DNA of 22,920 bases from assembly GCA_024181965.1 (NCBI GenBank), contig BQXS01012509.1, positions 21,468 through 44,387 of the forward strand, written 5' to 3'. Below the pieces are notes generated by a model. That model was not told where the DNA came from. It did no database searches and was given only the letters and a program-made list of their open reading frames with translations. The translations under genes were made by a program, and so were the position numbers. Source of the DNA: Aduncisulcus paluster (taxonomy: Eukaryota; Fornicata). Positions 1 through 11,000 of this stretch are shown here, in pieces (positions within the stretch are counted from its first letter, which is position 1; every line of letters begins with the position of its first letter).

Positions 1-9
1 AATACTATT

Positions 10-1458
10 TTATTCGGTTCCGTAATTCAATCCATGAGTTATTATTTGACTAGGCATAATCATTTCACCTGCTTCATCGCGTTGGCTTGTTAATTTAGTT
101 TCTAAAGATCTCCTTTTCATTCCTGCCGAGAAAGTCGGAATATCATCATCATTTTCTGGTTTTCCAAAGTCTAACTTTGTTGTTTCTTCCCCCTTCTCTC
201 TTGAATGTTCGAATGATGGCGCAATCTCATCAACACAACACTCAACAACCTCCAATGTACCGTTCGAATTCGTCGCATGCACAATCATCAGAGGCCTCTC
301 ATCCTCTTCCCGCTCCCTCTGATATAATTGTAAGTGAGTTCCACGATCACCTCTAAGGCCTATCAGAACAGCAGGTGGTATAGAATGCCTGTCTTCCTCC
401 CCGAACATGGAACTACGTACTTCAATATCGTCATCTTCACCTTTCATCTTCACATCATCATCATTCTCCTCCTCTTTGACTGAAGAAAAGGACACCATGA
501 AATCTTTCTGGCTCAATGTCCCACCTTCCGAAGAGGAAGAGGAGGTAGAAGATACCGACGAATGTACAGAGGCTATCTTCTGACCAAATTGATGTTCCCC
601 AATGATGATGGGTTCTTTGGTTGTTATTTGATCAATAGCTGGCCCACTCGCAGATGAAACAGATGAAATAGCCTGTACAGCAATCGTAGGAACAGCAGCA
701 CTCGTCGATGAACTAGCAACGAATTCCGAGCGATTTACAATATCAAGAGAAGCCGGGGAACGACTGGGAACAATGGAAGATACAGAACTAGTTTCCTTTT
801 CAATGGGTTTTGGGCCAATATGTGATTTATCATCAAGAGATGGTGTTATATGAATTGATTTATCGTCTTCTTCTTTCACGGGTTCATCCTTTTCTTTTGT
901 TTCGTCAAGAAGTTCATCAGTGACTCGTTTTTGACGTATAACATGAACAGTTTTAGCTAAATCATCAAATGAAATATAATCCAATTTTCGTCGGGTTAGG
1001 ACATCAGTAAACATTCTAACGTGTTGATCTAATTCATGAGATTCTTTTTTCAATGATTCTATGTCAGAAATTAAAGAATTAATAACATCAATTTGAGCCT
1101 TGTCAGTCGGAGATGAGGATGAAAAACAAGGGTGATCTTCATCTTCAGAAAATCGCCGTATTACATCACTAATTGAAGGACCAGCCCATCTAATTGCACT
1201 TTGTTCCTTAACAACAAGTCCCATGCCTTCTAAAACATTTGAAATATCATATAATCGTCTTTTCTGTGCTTCTAACTTTGCATCCGCTTCAGTCATTGAT
1301 AAGCGGCCTTTTTGCTTTGCTACAAGACAAACAAAGGGTTGAGTATATATTGCTAATTGGTTATCTTTTGAGTATCTTCCTCTTTGCGGGGCAGATTCGA
1401 CTGTAGCAGTTCTTTTGGTACTATACCCCGATCTACCTCCTTTGCTTCTCGAATACAT
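10..1458 (-). CDS. E2F-family transcription factor, complete, with interrupted marked box
   Basis: A 482-residue protein. E2F proteins bind DNA with a winged helix, usually as a dimer with DP, and control G1/S genes in the nucleus. Residues about 28-92 fit the E2F winged helix: they include the DNA-contact motif RRLYD (67-71) followed by ISNVLEGMGL, which is E2F-like rather than DP-like (DP has a different sequence after RRxYD). Residues about 122-157 form a heptad-like coiled coil, followed by DYISFDDL (160-167), the first part of the CC-marked-box domain. The second half of that fold (AVLIGLRGDRGTHL, then MIVHATNSNGTLEVVECC) appears only at residues about 360-408. The two halves are separated by about 180 residues rich in Ser, Glu and Asp. 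No canonical pocket-protein-binding tail is evident at the C-terminus. The gene is divergent from the dynein gene and intact. The family is confident; the domain split is an alignment made by eye. Confidence 0.88.
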   Translation of the reverse strand: MYSRSKGGRSGYSTKRTATVESAPQRGRYSKDNQLAIYTQPFVCLVAKQKGRLSMTEADAKLEAQKRRLYDISNVLEGMGLVVKEQSAIRWAGPSISDVIRRFSEDEDHPCFSSSSPTDKAQIDVINSLISDIESLKKESHELDQHVRMFTDVLTRRKLDYISFDDLAKTVHVIRQKRVTDELLDETKEKDEPVKEEDDKSIHITPSLDDKSHIGPKPIEKETSSVSSIVPSRSPASLDIVNRSEFVASSSTSAAVPTIAVQAISSVSSASGPAIDQITTKEPIIIGEHQFGQKIASVHSSVSSTSSSSSEGGTLSQKDFMVSFSSVKEEENDDDVKMKGEDDDIEVRSSMFGEEDRHSIPPAVLIGLRGDRGTHLQLYQREREEDERPLMIVHATNSNGTLEVVECCVDEIAPSFEHSREKGEETTKLDFGKPENDDDIPTFSAGMKRRSLETKLTSQRDEAGEMIMPSQIITHGLNYGTE

Positions 1459-1833
1459 TAAAAAAATACAATTTGTTTACGGTAAATAAATTATTAAAAA
1501 ATTTTAAAAATGGTAGTTTTCTTAATGTGGCCAATTTTGTTGGATAGTTGCGCTTTTCACGCTGACCTCTATTTGAGCAAATTGATCGACGTTAGAACGT
1601 AAAAAATTCTGTTTGTGCGATTTTTAGTTTGTTTGCTCTCATTCTCAATTACATATCCCCATTGTTTTCTAACTCGATATTTCCTTGAAAAATATTAAAC
1701 ATCATGTTCATTTGCTTATTACTTCCATATAAATAAATGAATTTTAACATCAACATCAGAAATAAACTTTTATTTGTTGGAAAGGACTCTTTTTTGTCTT
1801 CCTTCATCATTAACAAATATCACTATTTTTTCA
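1459..1833. promoter_or_regulatory. Divergent intergenic region between E2F and dynein genes
   Basis: About 375 bp, strongly AT-rich, without a coding region I can support. It must carry the promoters of both divergent genes if each is transcribed from its own start. A TATAAATA string at 1728-1735 lies about 100 bp before the proposed dynein ATG. An ATG at 1737 opens a short reading frame that overlaps the 1834 ATG in another frame and ends at 1847; if the transcript starts upstream it would act as an upstream ORF. A small GC-richer island occurs at about 1550-1600. No promoter element is proven. Confidence 0.4.
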
Positions 1834-2001
1834 ATGGTAAAAGGTAAGCCATCTTCATCAAAAGATAGTGATTTTAAACAGGGATCATCTTCTATTCGTC
1901 AAGGACAACAAAGAAAATACGATATCCCTGTAAACCTTGAAAAACACATAAAATCGATAAGAAAACCGAAATCAATCGGTACAATAATTACTGATGGTGC
2001 T
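1834..2001 (+). CDS. Dynein heavy chain, proposed first exon
   Basis: Fifty-six codons starting MVKGKPSSSK, Ser-, Lys- and Gln-rich and probably disordered. It runs to a GTATGT donor-like sequence at 2002. Reading through instead gives a hydrophobic, AT-rich tail that stops at 2085, which looks intronic. I recognise no domain. Assignment to the dynein gene rests on joining, through the proposed intron, to the open frame at 2132 and on the lack of any intergenic gap before the dynein sequence. Confidence 0.5.
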
Positions 2002-5000
2002 GTATGTTTCATTAAACCTTTCATTTTCCCCTCAATTTCCATTCTCAAATTATCATTACATTCTAATTGGTTTATTTCAATATAAATATTAATACATTTT
2101 CCGTTGAAACTTCGTCTATCTAATAATTAAGTCTTTCCATATTAATCATCCTAAAGTGGAACGGAAAAGTCCCAAAAAGAAAAAGTTAAGTATTCCAACA
2201 GCCAAAACACATAGTTCAGTTCCAACTGATCTTTTCTCGTTAAAAGAAGATGATCTATTGCAATTTGATGCCCCAATGATGAAAAAACTAAAACATTCAC
2301 ATCCCCTTGGATCTACCAAAGCTCCCTTGATTCCAGCCATTCTCCCTACAAAAGGGGATTCTGGAACGTTCATTGATCACATTTTATCAAAAAAATCCGG
2401 TGCAGCAACCCTTCCAATTCCTGCTATTTCTGAGACGTCTACCATTTCAACCAGAACCAAACCTCAAGTCCACCAGGCTTTGTCCGAAGATCCTATATTT
2501 CAACAGCAAATGGCATTCCAAGACATGATTAAACATCGTTCACATGCATCGGATTCAATTTATCAAAGTCAAATGTCCGATGTTCTCAAAACCTGGTCTC
2601 ACCCGGTCTCCGCAATTTCTTCCCTGAATTCAGCAATTAAAGAGGCTGCTCTCGGTAAAAATATTGGCCTTGGGCTGACTGTTGGAAGTGAAAATGCCCG
2701 AAGCATGACTCGTCGTAAAGGGGTTGTTGAAGGCGTTGCCATGTTCGATAAAGCCAAGAAACGAAGCGATATCAGGGAACAAAGACGTAAAGAACAACTA
2801 GAAACATCCGGTATCAGTGAAAAAGAGAAGAAAGTCCGTCGATCTGTTCTGGAAGAAGCCGGCCTGGCCTCTCCCACATCTCCCTCAAAAAAGAAATTAT
2901 CTAAGGCCACTTCTTCTTCTGTACCTCATTCCCAAGGGACCATTTCTGATCAGACCGGTCCATCCAAGATACCACATAAGTTTTTCCCCCACCCGCCTTT
3001 CCTCCTCCTCTTCCTCAACTTCTTCCTTCTTATTGGCTGCAAATAACATTAGAAAGATGTATGGAACACCCGCAAGCAATGATCTCAAGTCTGTTGATTC
3101 TGTGATCCGTCCAAGACTTCGTCTCAGAGCCTCTCCCGAGGAAGAAGAGACTGCGGGATCGACTACTTCCGTTGTAGGTGGCCCTAGTTCTCCTGGGAAC
3201 AAGAAGAAAGGCTCCAGCATCGCCTCGGTGTCGTCCTCTCTTGTGGAAGAGCTCCATCGTAACCATAACATTCAGTCGTCTTCAGTCTTCAGTGTGCTCA
3301 AACTTGGGATTGACGATGATCCGAAGATTACCCCAAGGAGTGGATCTCTTGTTGTCGATGAGAACAAAGGAACTCGCAAGATCGGTGAGCATCGAGTGTG
3401 TGTGACGGATATCTTTGATACCCTCGTAGATAGTGACAGTGCAACAAAACTCTTTGCTATTCTTGGCGATAAAGCCTCTTCTGCAGTCGTTTTCTGTGTA
3501 CCCCATGCTTTATCGCACTCCCATCCTAACCATTTCAACCCTTACAAACTCTCTGTCCTCTCTGAAGAACTTGCCATCCGTCGTTCTGTTTATTATACGA
3601 TTTCACAGAAAGGAATTGTGTGTGTTCGTGACCACGGGAGACAATCGGAAGGAATGTCTCTGGCCGCATGGTTGAAAGAAGCCTCACAATATAACCTTAT
3701 CAAGACCTTCTCTTTCTTCAAGAACTTTATCAAAATGAAATACTGGCGAAGATGGAAAGAACGTTTGGTGAGATCAAGATTTCTTCATGCAAGGACAAGG
3801 CTTGTATCTGCTCCACTCACTTTCAAACCCTATATTGTGAATGTCTTCAAACTATGTCGAGAACAATGTGCCAAGATAATCAGGAAAGATGTTATCCTTA
3901 CTTCTCCTCAGCGTATCGCCCACACCCATGAGCAGTATGTGGAGACCCATAAAGAGCTTCGTGAGGATTTCAAGACCATGCTTGTGACGGTGGGAGAGGT
4001 CATCCATTCCTCCATTGTTCGTCTCTGTACTTCCGTTGTCAGACGTGGTAATACGCCTGGCCTTGAAGAGAAAATGGAAGATGCCATGTTTGCAGCGGCT
4101 GTCGGCCTCAGCGGATGGAATTCCTCAGATAAACGAACCAAGAGTATCCTCCCTGCCGATTCTATTCCCCTTTCAACTTCACTATCCTCTTCTTCTTCGT
4201 CTTCTTCTTCGTCTGCTTCCACTGGCGCTTCAAGTGGCCGGACACACTTTGCAAGAGCCAAGGATGCAAAGGATCACATGTTGATGTTGCCCGCAGATAT
4301 CAAGAATGAAGAGATATACACTGACGATGTGAGAGTTGGTGAGCAATTGATGCAGCTGGCTATCCTGAACCCACTCAAAGTTCCCATTACCAAGGCCAGA
4401 AAAGCATTGACAGATCACAAGAAGGCAGTTGAACGCGCGAAAAGTGAAGAAGCCACATTAAATCGTCTTATTCGATCGATTGATAACATGTTTGTGGATG
4501 CCTGTGTTAAGTTCGTGATTAACAATACTGAAAAGCTTGCCAACGAACTGTTACGTGCTCGCAAAGATGGAAGAGTAGGTCTTTTAATCATGTCTCTCTC
4601 CTTTGTGAAGAAAGACATGTCGTTAAGTCTCACAACTGATACATCTGGTGGCTCCTCTGACGATTCAGCCTTACACGAGTTCATCCCCAATCGAATAGTA
4701 TATTCCAGGACGATAAATAGTCTTATCAGCCAACTCATTAACATTACTTCGGATTTCAACAGAATTCCTCTCCTTCCTGCCATCATGAAATACCTCATAA
4801 AGATCGAGAAAACGACTCCACACTTGAGATCAATCAAACGTTATGTTGAGATACAACAAAGGTACCAAGAGGCACTTGATACCATCAACCAATGCATCGA
4901 CGAGGACTTCCAACTAGCAGAGTCAATCATTGGGCAATATGAACCTTATCGAGTTATCTTCGAGTTTTGGCTGAAGTGGGACAAAGAACAGTTTGAGAAT

Positions 5001-8000
5001 GGAGATATATTTGTAAACAGTGCAGGTGTCATTGAAAATAGTTCATCTCGTTCCAATTATACTTCCGAGGCAGAAAATGAAATAACTATCGCGGTTCCGA
5101 ATGCCCATCCAAAGAAAGAAGGGGGCAAAAAGTCTAGTTCTGAAGGCTCAAAGAACAATGGTGAGAACGCTGATAAACTTACTGTCCAGTCCATGGAACC
5201 TACAATATCAGGTTCTACAAATCCAACCGAACAAAGCGTGGAAACGTATGAATCATTCATTTCAGATCTCAAGGCCCAATTACCAACCTTTGTTCATGCC
5301 CATTCACCCGAGGAACTGGGCCAAATCCTTGCCCTCTGCTCTTCATGGTCTGATTTATTGCAGAAGATGCGTGTAAGTATGTATTTGGGTGTTTTCCAGC
5401 TGGATACAAGGTCTTTGAGAGATAAATTGTTCCCTGTTCCTCAAAGAGTCCAACGAGACATTGAAGCGATCGTTTCAAATAATACAATTAAGACTGCCAA
5501 TCTATTGCAGAACAAACTCAGATATTTAACAAAACTTTTGAGCCAACCTCCGAGGAATTTGGCCGATTTTGCCCTATTTGTTGATCGTGTCAAGTTAGTT
5601 TCACTCGTCCTCAAGGATATTGATGCTGAACGTAAGAACCTGGATCGCTGCAGTGTTGTTGTTGAAGAGAATGGTGGAAAAGTGGCTGTTGAAGGCCGTG
5701 CTGCCCTTAGCATCCTTGTTGACGAACGTCAAACCCTCCTATCGACCCTTCAAACATCCTTCTCGACCCTTCGGGATAAATATAGTGATATGAAACATGG
5801 GTTCGACATGTCCATTCTCTCTATGAAGAAAGAAGTAGAAACATGCATAACTTCTCTTGATTGCAAACTATTCAAAACAGCTGACAGTGATACAGATATG
5901 GTACTATCTCGTCTCACAGCTCTTGGAGCCTCCATATCCCAGCTTCAGAAGAAAGCAATCAACCTCCAGAAGTACAAAGAAGCACTGAACGCAGGAATAG
6001 AAATGGTCGATGGCTCTGAAGGACAGAAAATGCGCGAAGATTTGGGTCTTCCCAAGATAATTCCCTTAGAATCAGAAGAACAACCCGCTGCAACCGATGC
6101 TTCCTCATCTGCGGGAGCCACCAAACCCAGTGTTATTCGTCCAATGCCTGAAGAGGAACAAGCAGCTCCCGAGGCATCTATCCCACCTGTCACAAGTTTC
6201 TCAAAACAGGATCTCCTATCTTTGGAGGAAGATCCTCTTGAATTGGTCGAGTTTGTGTCAAGTCTGTACCAAGCAAGACAATTATTGTGGAAATCGGTGG
6301 TAGATATCCAACAATTTAAGGAAAAATGTCTGGATTCTCCTTTCAAAATGTTAAATATCAACGAGACTGTTGAGAAGATCGATTCATTCCATCAAGAAGC
6401 CGTTTCCCATTGTTATCGAATTCGTGAGACCGTTAATGCCGTTGGTTTAAACACTGGTCGCCCCAGTGGTCGTATCCTCCCCCCAGAAATCTCTTCCTCT
6501 TCCTTAACAATTGTTATCCACGGCGTGACTGTTCCCCTCTCCTCAGATTCTGTTGTCAAAAAGCTGTTGAATAATACCGCCCAGCTTGTTTCTTGGATAG
6601 GTCTCATTCTCTCCCTTGGAAATCCAGCTATGCGGCCAAGACACTGGGCCAAGGTCTTCGAGGAGCTGAAACTGGACCCAAGTACACAACGCACAAGGTT
6701 TTCACTGAAAACTCTGCTCGAAAGCAATGCATTGGATCACTATGAGAACTTAAATAATATCTCTGAACGTGCCAGTGGTGAGTTTAGTGTAATGCTGCAC
6801 GTTGATAAAATTGCTCAATACTGGGAAAAGGTCAAATTTCCACTCAACCAACATATTGTCGGTGTAAAACCGTCTAATTCCATGACTCTGGATTGTGCTG
6901 GTTGTTCCGAACAAGCTGGGGACATATTGACAGCCGTAGGAATTGACAACACCAATAATCACGCTGGACGCACAACTGAATTGCCGTCAAAGGACTCATC
7001 AAGCTCAATCACAACTCCCAAGACATCTTTCACTGTTGGTGTTGCCTCAGGTGGTCTTACTTCAAATTCTTCTGCAACTAACCTATTTGAGCGTCAACTA
7101 TCCAAATTCTCCTCATTGTCTTCCTTGAAATCACTTGGAATATCATCATGGTCTCATTCTCTCCCTTGGAAATCCAGCTATGCGGCCAAGACACTGGGCC
7201 AAGGTCTTCGAGGAGCTGAAACTGGACCCAAGTACACAACGCACAAGGTTTTCACTGAAAACTCTGCTCGAAAGCAATGCATTGGATCACTATGAGAACT
7301 TAAATAATATCTCTGAACGTGCCAGTGGTGAGTTTAGTGTAATGCTGCACGTTGATAAAATTGCTCAATACTGGGAAAAGGTCAAATTTCCACTCAACCA
7401 ACATATTGTCGGTGTAAAACCGTCTAATTCCATGACTCTGGATTGTGCTGGTTGTTCCGAACAAGCTGGGGACATATTGACAGCCGTAGGAATTGACAAC
7501 ACCAATAATCACGCTGGACGCACAACTGAATTGCCGTCAAAGGACTCATCAAGCTCAATCACAACTCCCAAGACATCTTTCACTGTTGGTGTTGCCTCAG
7601 GTGGTCTTACTTCAAATTCTTCTGCAACTAACCTATTTGAGCGTCAACTATCCAAATTCTCCTCATTGTCTTCCTTGAAATCACTTGGAATATCATCATC
7701 GACCACATCTGTGACTGACGCTCCATCTGAACGAATGATGATTATTGGTGATATTACTACAATATTAGCTACCTTGCACGATCATCTAATTACCTTACAT
7801 ACCATTGCCAATCAACAATATGCACTTGGTGTTATTGAAGCTGTTAACTCTTGGCGTTTGAAGCTAATCTCTCTCGCTCTATTGCTTCCTTTGTGGCAAA
7901 AGTTCCAAATTCTGTGGAGTGAATGTGAGAAAGTCCTCAGTATTCCAACAATCAGAACAACTGCGAGAATGGCAGCCTCGGCTTTTGATAGAACAAACAA

Positions 8001-11000
8001 TTTCTTTGTGTCAACGATGAGAAATGTGTCTCTTGAACCGCGCATTATTTCATTCGTTGAGAATCTTCAGTCTGAGTCAACTAAAATGCGTCTTTTGCTC
8101 GAAGAACGAACAGATCTGAAAAAACACCGTCTCGATTCTCTGACATGTGAGATTATTGGGAAAGAACATGCCAATGAGATGCTTATCGATGGTGGAATAC
8201 GTGGAAGGAGTGTTGGTGAGAAGACGACCCGATCTGTTCCCCACCCCCACTCTGCCCAGTTCCTTGTAACATCGTCAACCACTGTGATCGATGATGATCT
8301 TCCAATTGCTCCATCGATCTACGCCCACTTGAAGTCTGATCTCGACCATATTCTATTTTCTAAGGGCTCTGGTAGCTCCTTGTTGGGTTCTCCTACGTGC
8401 TCCGTTCGTGGTGCTATTCCTTCCACAGATGGATCTGATGCCTCTGATGCATTTTATGAGCTCAAGGTGCTTCTAAAGAAAGGATTGGTCGGATCATTGA
8501 ATTTGTACAGCGATCTCACCTCTGGGCTTGAAGTGCTTGAGCTTATCAAAGCCAATGTCAGTGCTCTTCTTGAATCTGAGAGGAACGAGTGTCCGAGGCT
8601 TTATTGGTGTAACGATGATTCTATCATCAATGGTCTTGGATCATCTATTACTGTGAATACTATTAATAGCATTGTTCAGCAGTGCTTTGGTGTGTCTTGT
8701 TCAATCGAAGAAGAGGAAGTTGAGGATGGAGAAGACGATGCAGCACTATCTGCACCCGATTCTGATAAGGGACATGCTGACCTCTCCGGTTCAGAGGAAG
8801 AAGAGATTATCTCGGAAGAACATTCGCAGCAATCAACGAAGAGAAGGGGAAATATGAGAACCAACAGCTCCAAGTTCTTTGGCGCATTATCTGAGACCGA
8901 TTACCAGCCTAAAACATCAATGGTAATCACTGGATTAATTTGTCTCTCTGATGTTCTCCCGCTTCCTTCTTTGCGTATTGCCTCTGCTCCCACAAATTGG
9001 GTCAATTGGCTTGAAGAAGGGATGAAGTCTGCTCTCAAGGCCTGTATATTTAATTGTTTATCAAATGTCGATTCTGGTAGTTTTGTGGGTGTCGCCGCCA
9101 CTGCCTCTCTGTCCAAACCTCATTCCATGAGTCTTCGCCAATCCATTGATATATATTTACACACTTTAAAAGACCGTCGAGAACGTGAACGCAAGGAAAA
9201 AGAACAACAAAGGAAATATGATCCCACTGTGTCCATGGTATCTCTCACATCTCTCTCTCTCTGCTTGGATAAACCATAATCCATCACAAGCACTCATGTT
9301 GGCCCTGTATATCTCTTTCGTTCGTGTCATTGAGGCTTCAATGGGTGATATTTCCAAGGGAAGGGATTCAAAGGCTCTCAAACGTTCCCTTCAGTTGATT
9401 CACCACGATATTGATGAGTGCACACGGCTTGTCATCAACTTAACAGCAGCGAAAGATGCTCTCGAAAGGCTAGAAATCATGGAGGACCAAGAAGATGTTG
9501 CCCAAGAAGGAACGGGTGTTTCATCTGTTCCAGCTGTGAGTGGTGCAGTTGGTGCAAGAGCCTCCACTATTCCTCTCCCTCCAATGCCGAGACCTGATCA
9601 TACACATACAAGAAACTGTGCCAAAGCCATGTGTCTTCAGTTCCTTCAGTTCAGGGATACATTGACACGACTGATCGATGTTGGCAAACCCACTGCTTCG
9701 TCATACCACTGGGTCAATACTCCTCGTTATTACTGGACTGGAGATGATCTCTTGAAGGATGGTGTTGGTGTTGGTGACCTCTTGGTGGCTCCAGGAGAGC
9801 TCTCTTTACAATTGGCTGGGGTTGATGCTGAGTATGCATTCGCTTTCCGTGGGGGACTTGATGGTGTATTTTTAACCCCCCAAATGACCAATGCTTTGAT
9901 TGGAGTTATGATTGGAGGTGTTCAGAATCATTGCATGTCCTTTGTAACCGATCTATCAGGTAAAATCAGCATAGTTGATGCCTTGGGTTCCTTACTTGGA
10001 CGCCATGTTCTCCCTCTTGACCTGAGCACTTCCTCCGATGTGAGCTCTGGTTTGTTGATGAAATTACGTGGTGGTGCTAGTATTGGTGCTGTGTTGCACA
10101 TCATCAATGTTGAGAATGCCAATTCTTTGTTGCTCAGTGTTCTTTGTCAGCATGTGAAGAAGATCATGGAAGCTGTTGTTGCTGGTATCGTTGAGACAAT
10201 TGACTTCCGTGGGAACCCATTGGCCGTTCACCCTCATTCCTTAATGATTTTCTCTGTTGAATCAGGAAGGGATTCAGTCGATCTTCGAGAGATGAATAAG
10301 TTCTGTAGGTTCACATCTCTTGCTGCTCCTCCATTGGATCTTGTCACAACAATGCAGCTTGAAAAGATGGGAGTCGCCAATGCTCCCGATCTCGTGAATA
10401 TGTCTCTCCAGGCCATTGAGCTTTGTTTGAGGCTTCTGGGACCTTTTGTTGGTGTTGTCACTGGTCTGACAAGCACATCTCCAACTTCCTTCATCCGTCC
10501 CCTTGATGCCATTGCCCACATGTCAAAAATCCGCAAGACAGAATGGGACTTCAGATCCAATTTATTGGAGAGATTTAAGACCCTTTCATGGAGTTACTTT
10601 GGAATCTCAAATACAATGTCCGTAAATAACTCTAAATCTGGATCCATTGCCACCTCTGCACCTCTTTCAAAGGAAACCAGGACTTCAGTGGAGAAAGAGA
10701 GAGAAAGGGTGTTCAACACTCTCTTTTCTCCTAACTCCGATTCGAATGATATCCGTTATTCCATCATCCTTCCCAAAGCTCTTCGTTTCCAACTTATCCA
10801 ACGTGCATTGATGAGCTTTGAGAGAATTCTCATGACCATTGAGTCACCACAGAGCGATGTTTCTCCAGATACTTATCGTCTACCAATATGTCTTACAGCT
10901 CCTCTCTTGGCTAACTGTGTCAAACAAGTTATCTTGTCCCTCGTTCCTCATGTTCTCACGGACTTTGTAAGCGCTTTTGTCGATGAATCTTTCTTGATTA

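Noticed and set aside
1550-1575. E2F binding site in the divergent promoter (GCGCTTTTCACGC)
   Set aside because: It resembles but does not match the TTTSSCGC consensus on either strand.
2897-3538. Several minus-strand open frames overlapping the dynein gene
   Set aside because: They are mirror frames of the plus-strand coding sequence, with no recognisable domain, and are Ser/Glu-rich only because of the complementary repeats.
7135-9279. A separate gene starting at the ATG near 7135
   Set aside because: This frame opens only because of the 550-bp duplication junction. The ATG codes for the join, and the protein begins in the middle of the linker domain.
9238-9290. A GTATCT...CACAAG intron at the end of the linker
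   Set aside because: The phase does not match the downstream frame, and it would delete the conserved NPSQ segment.
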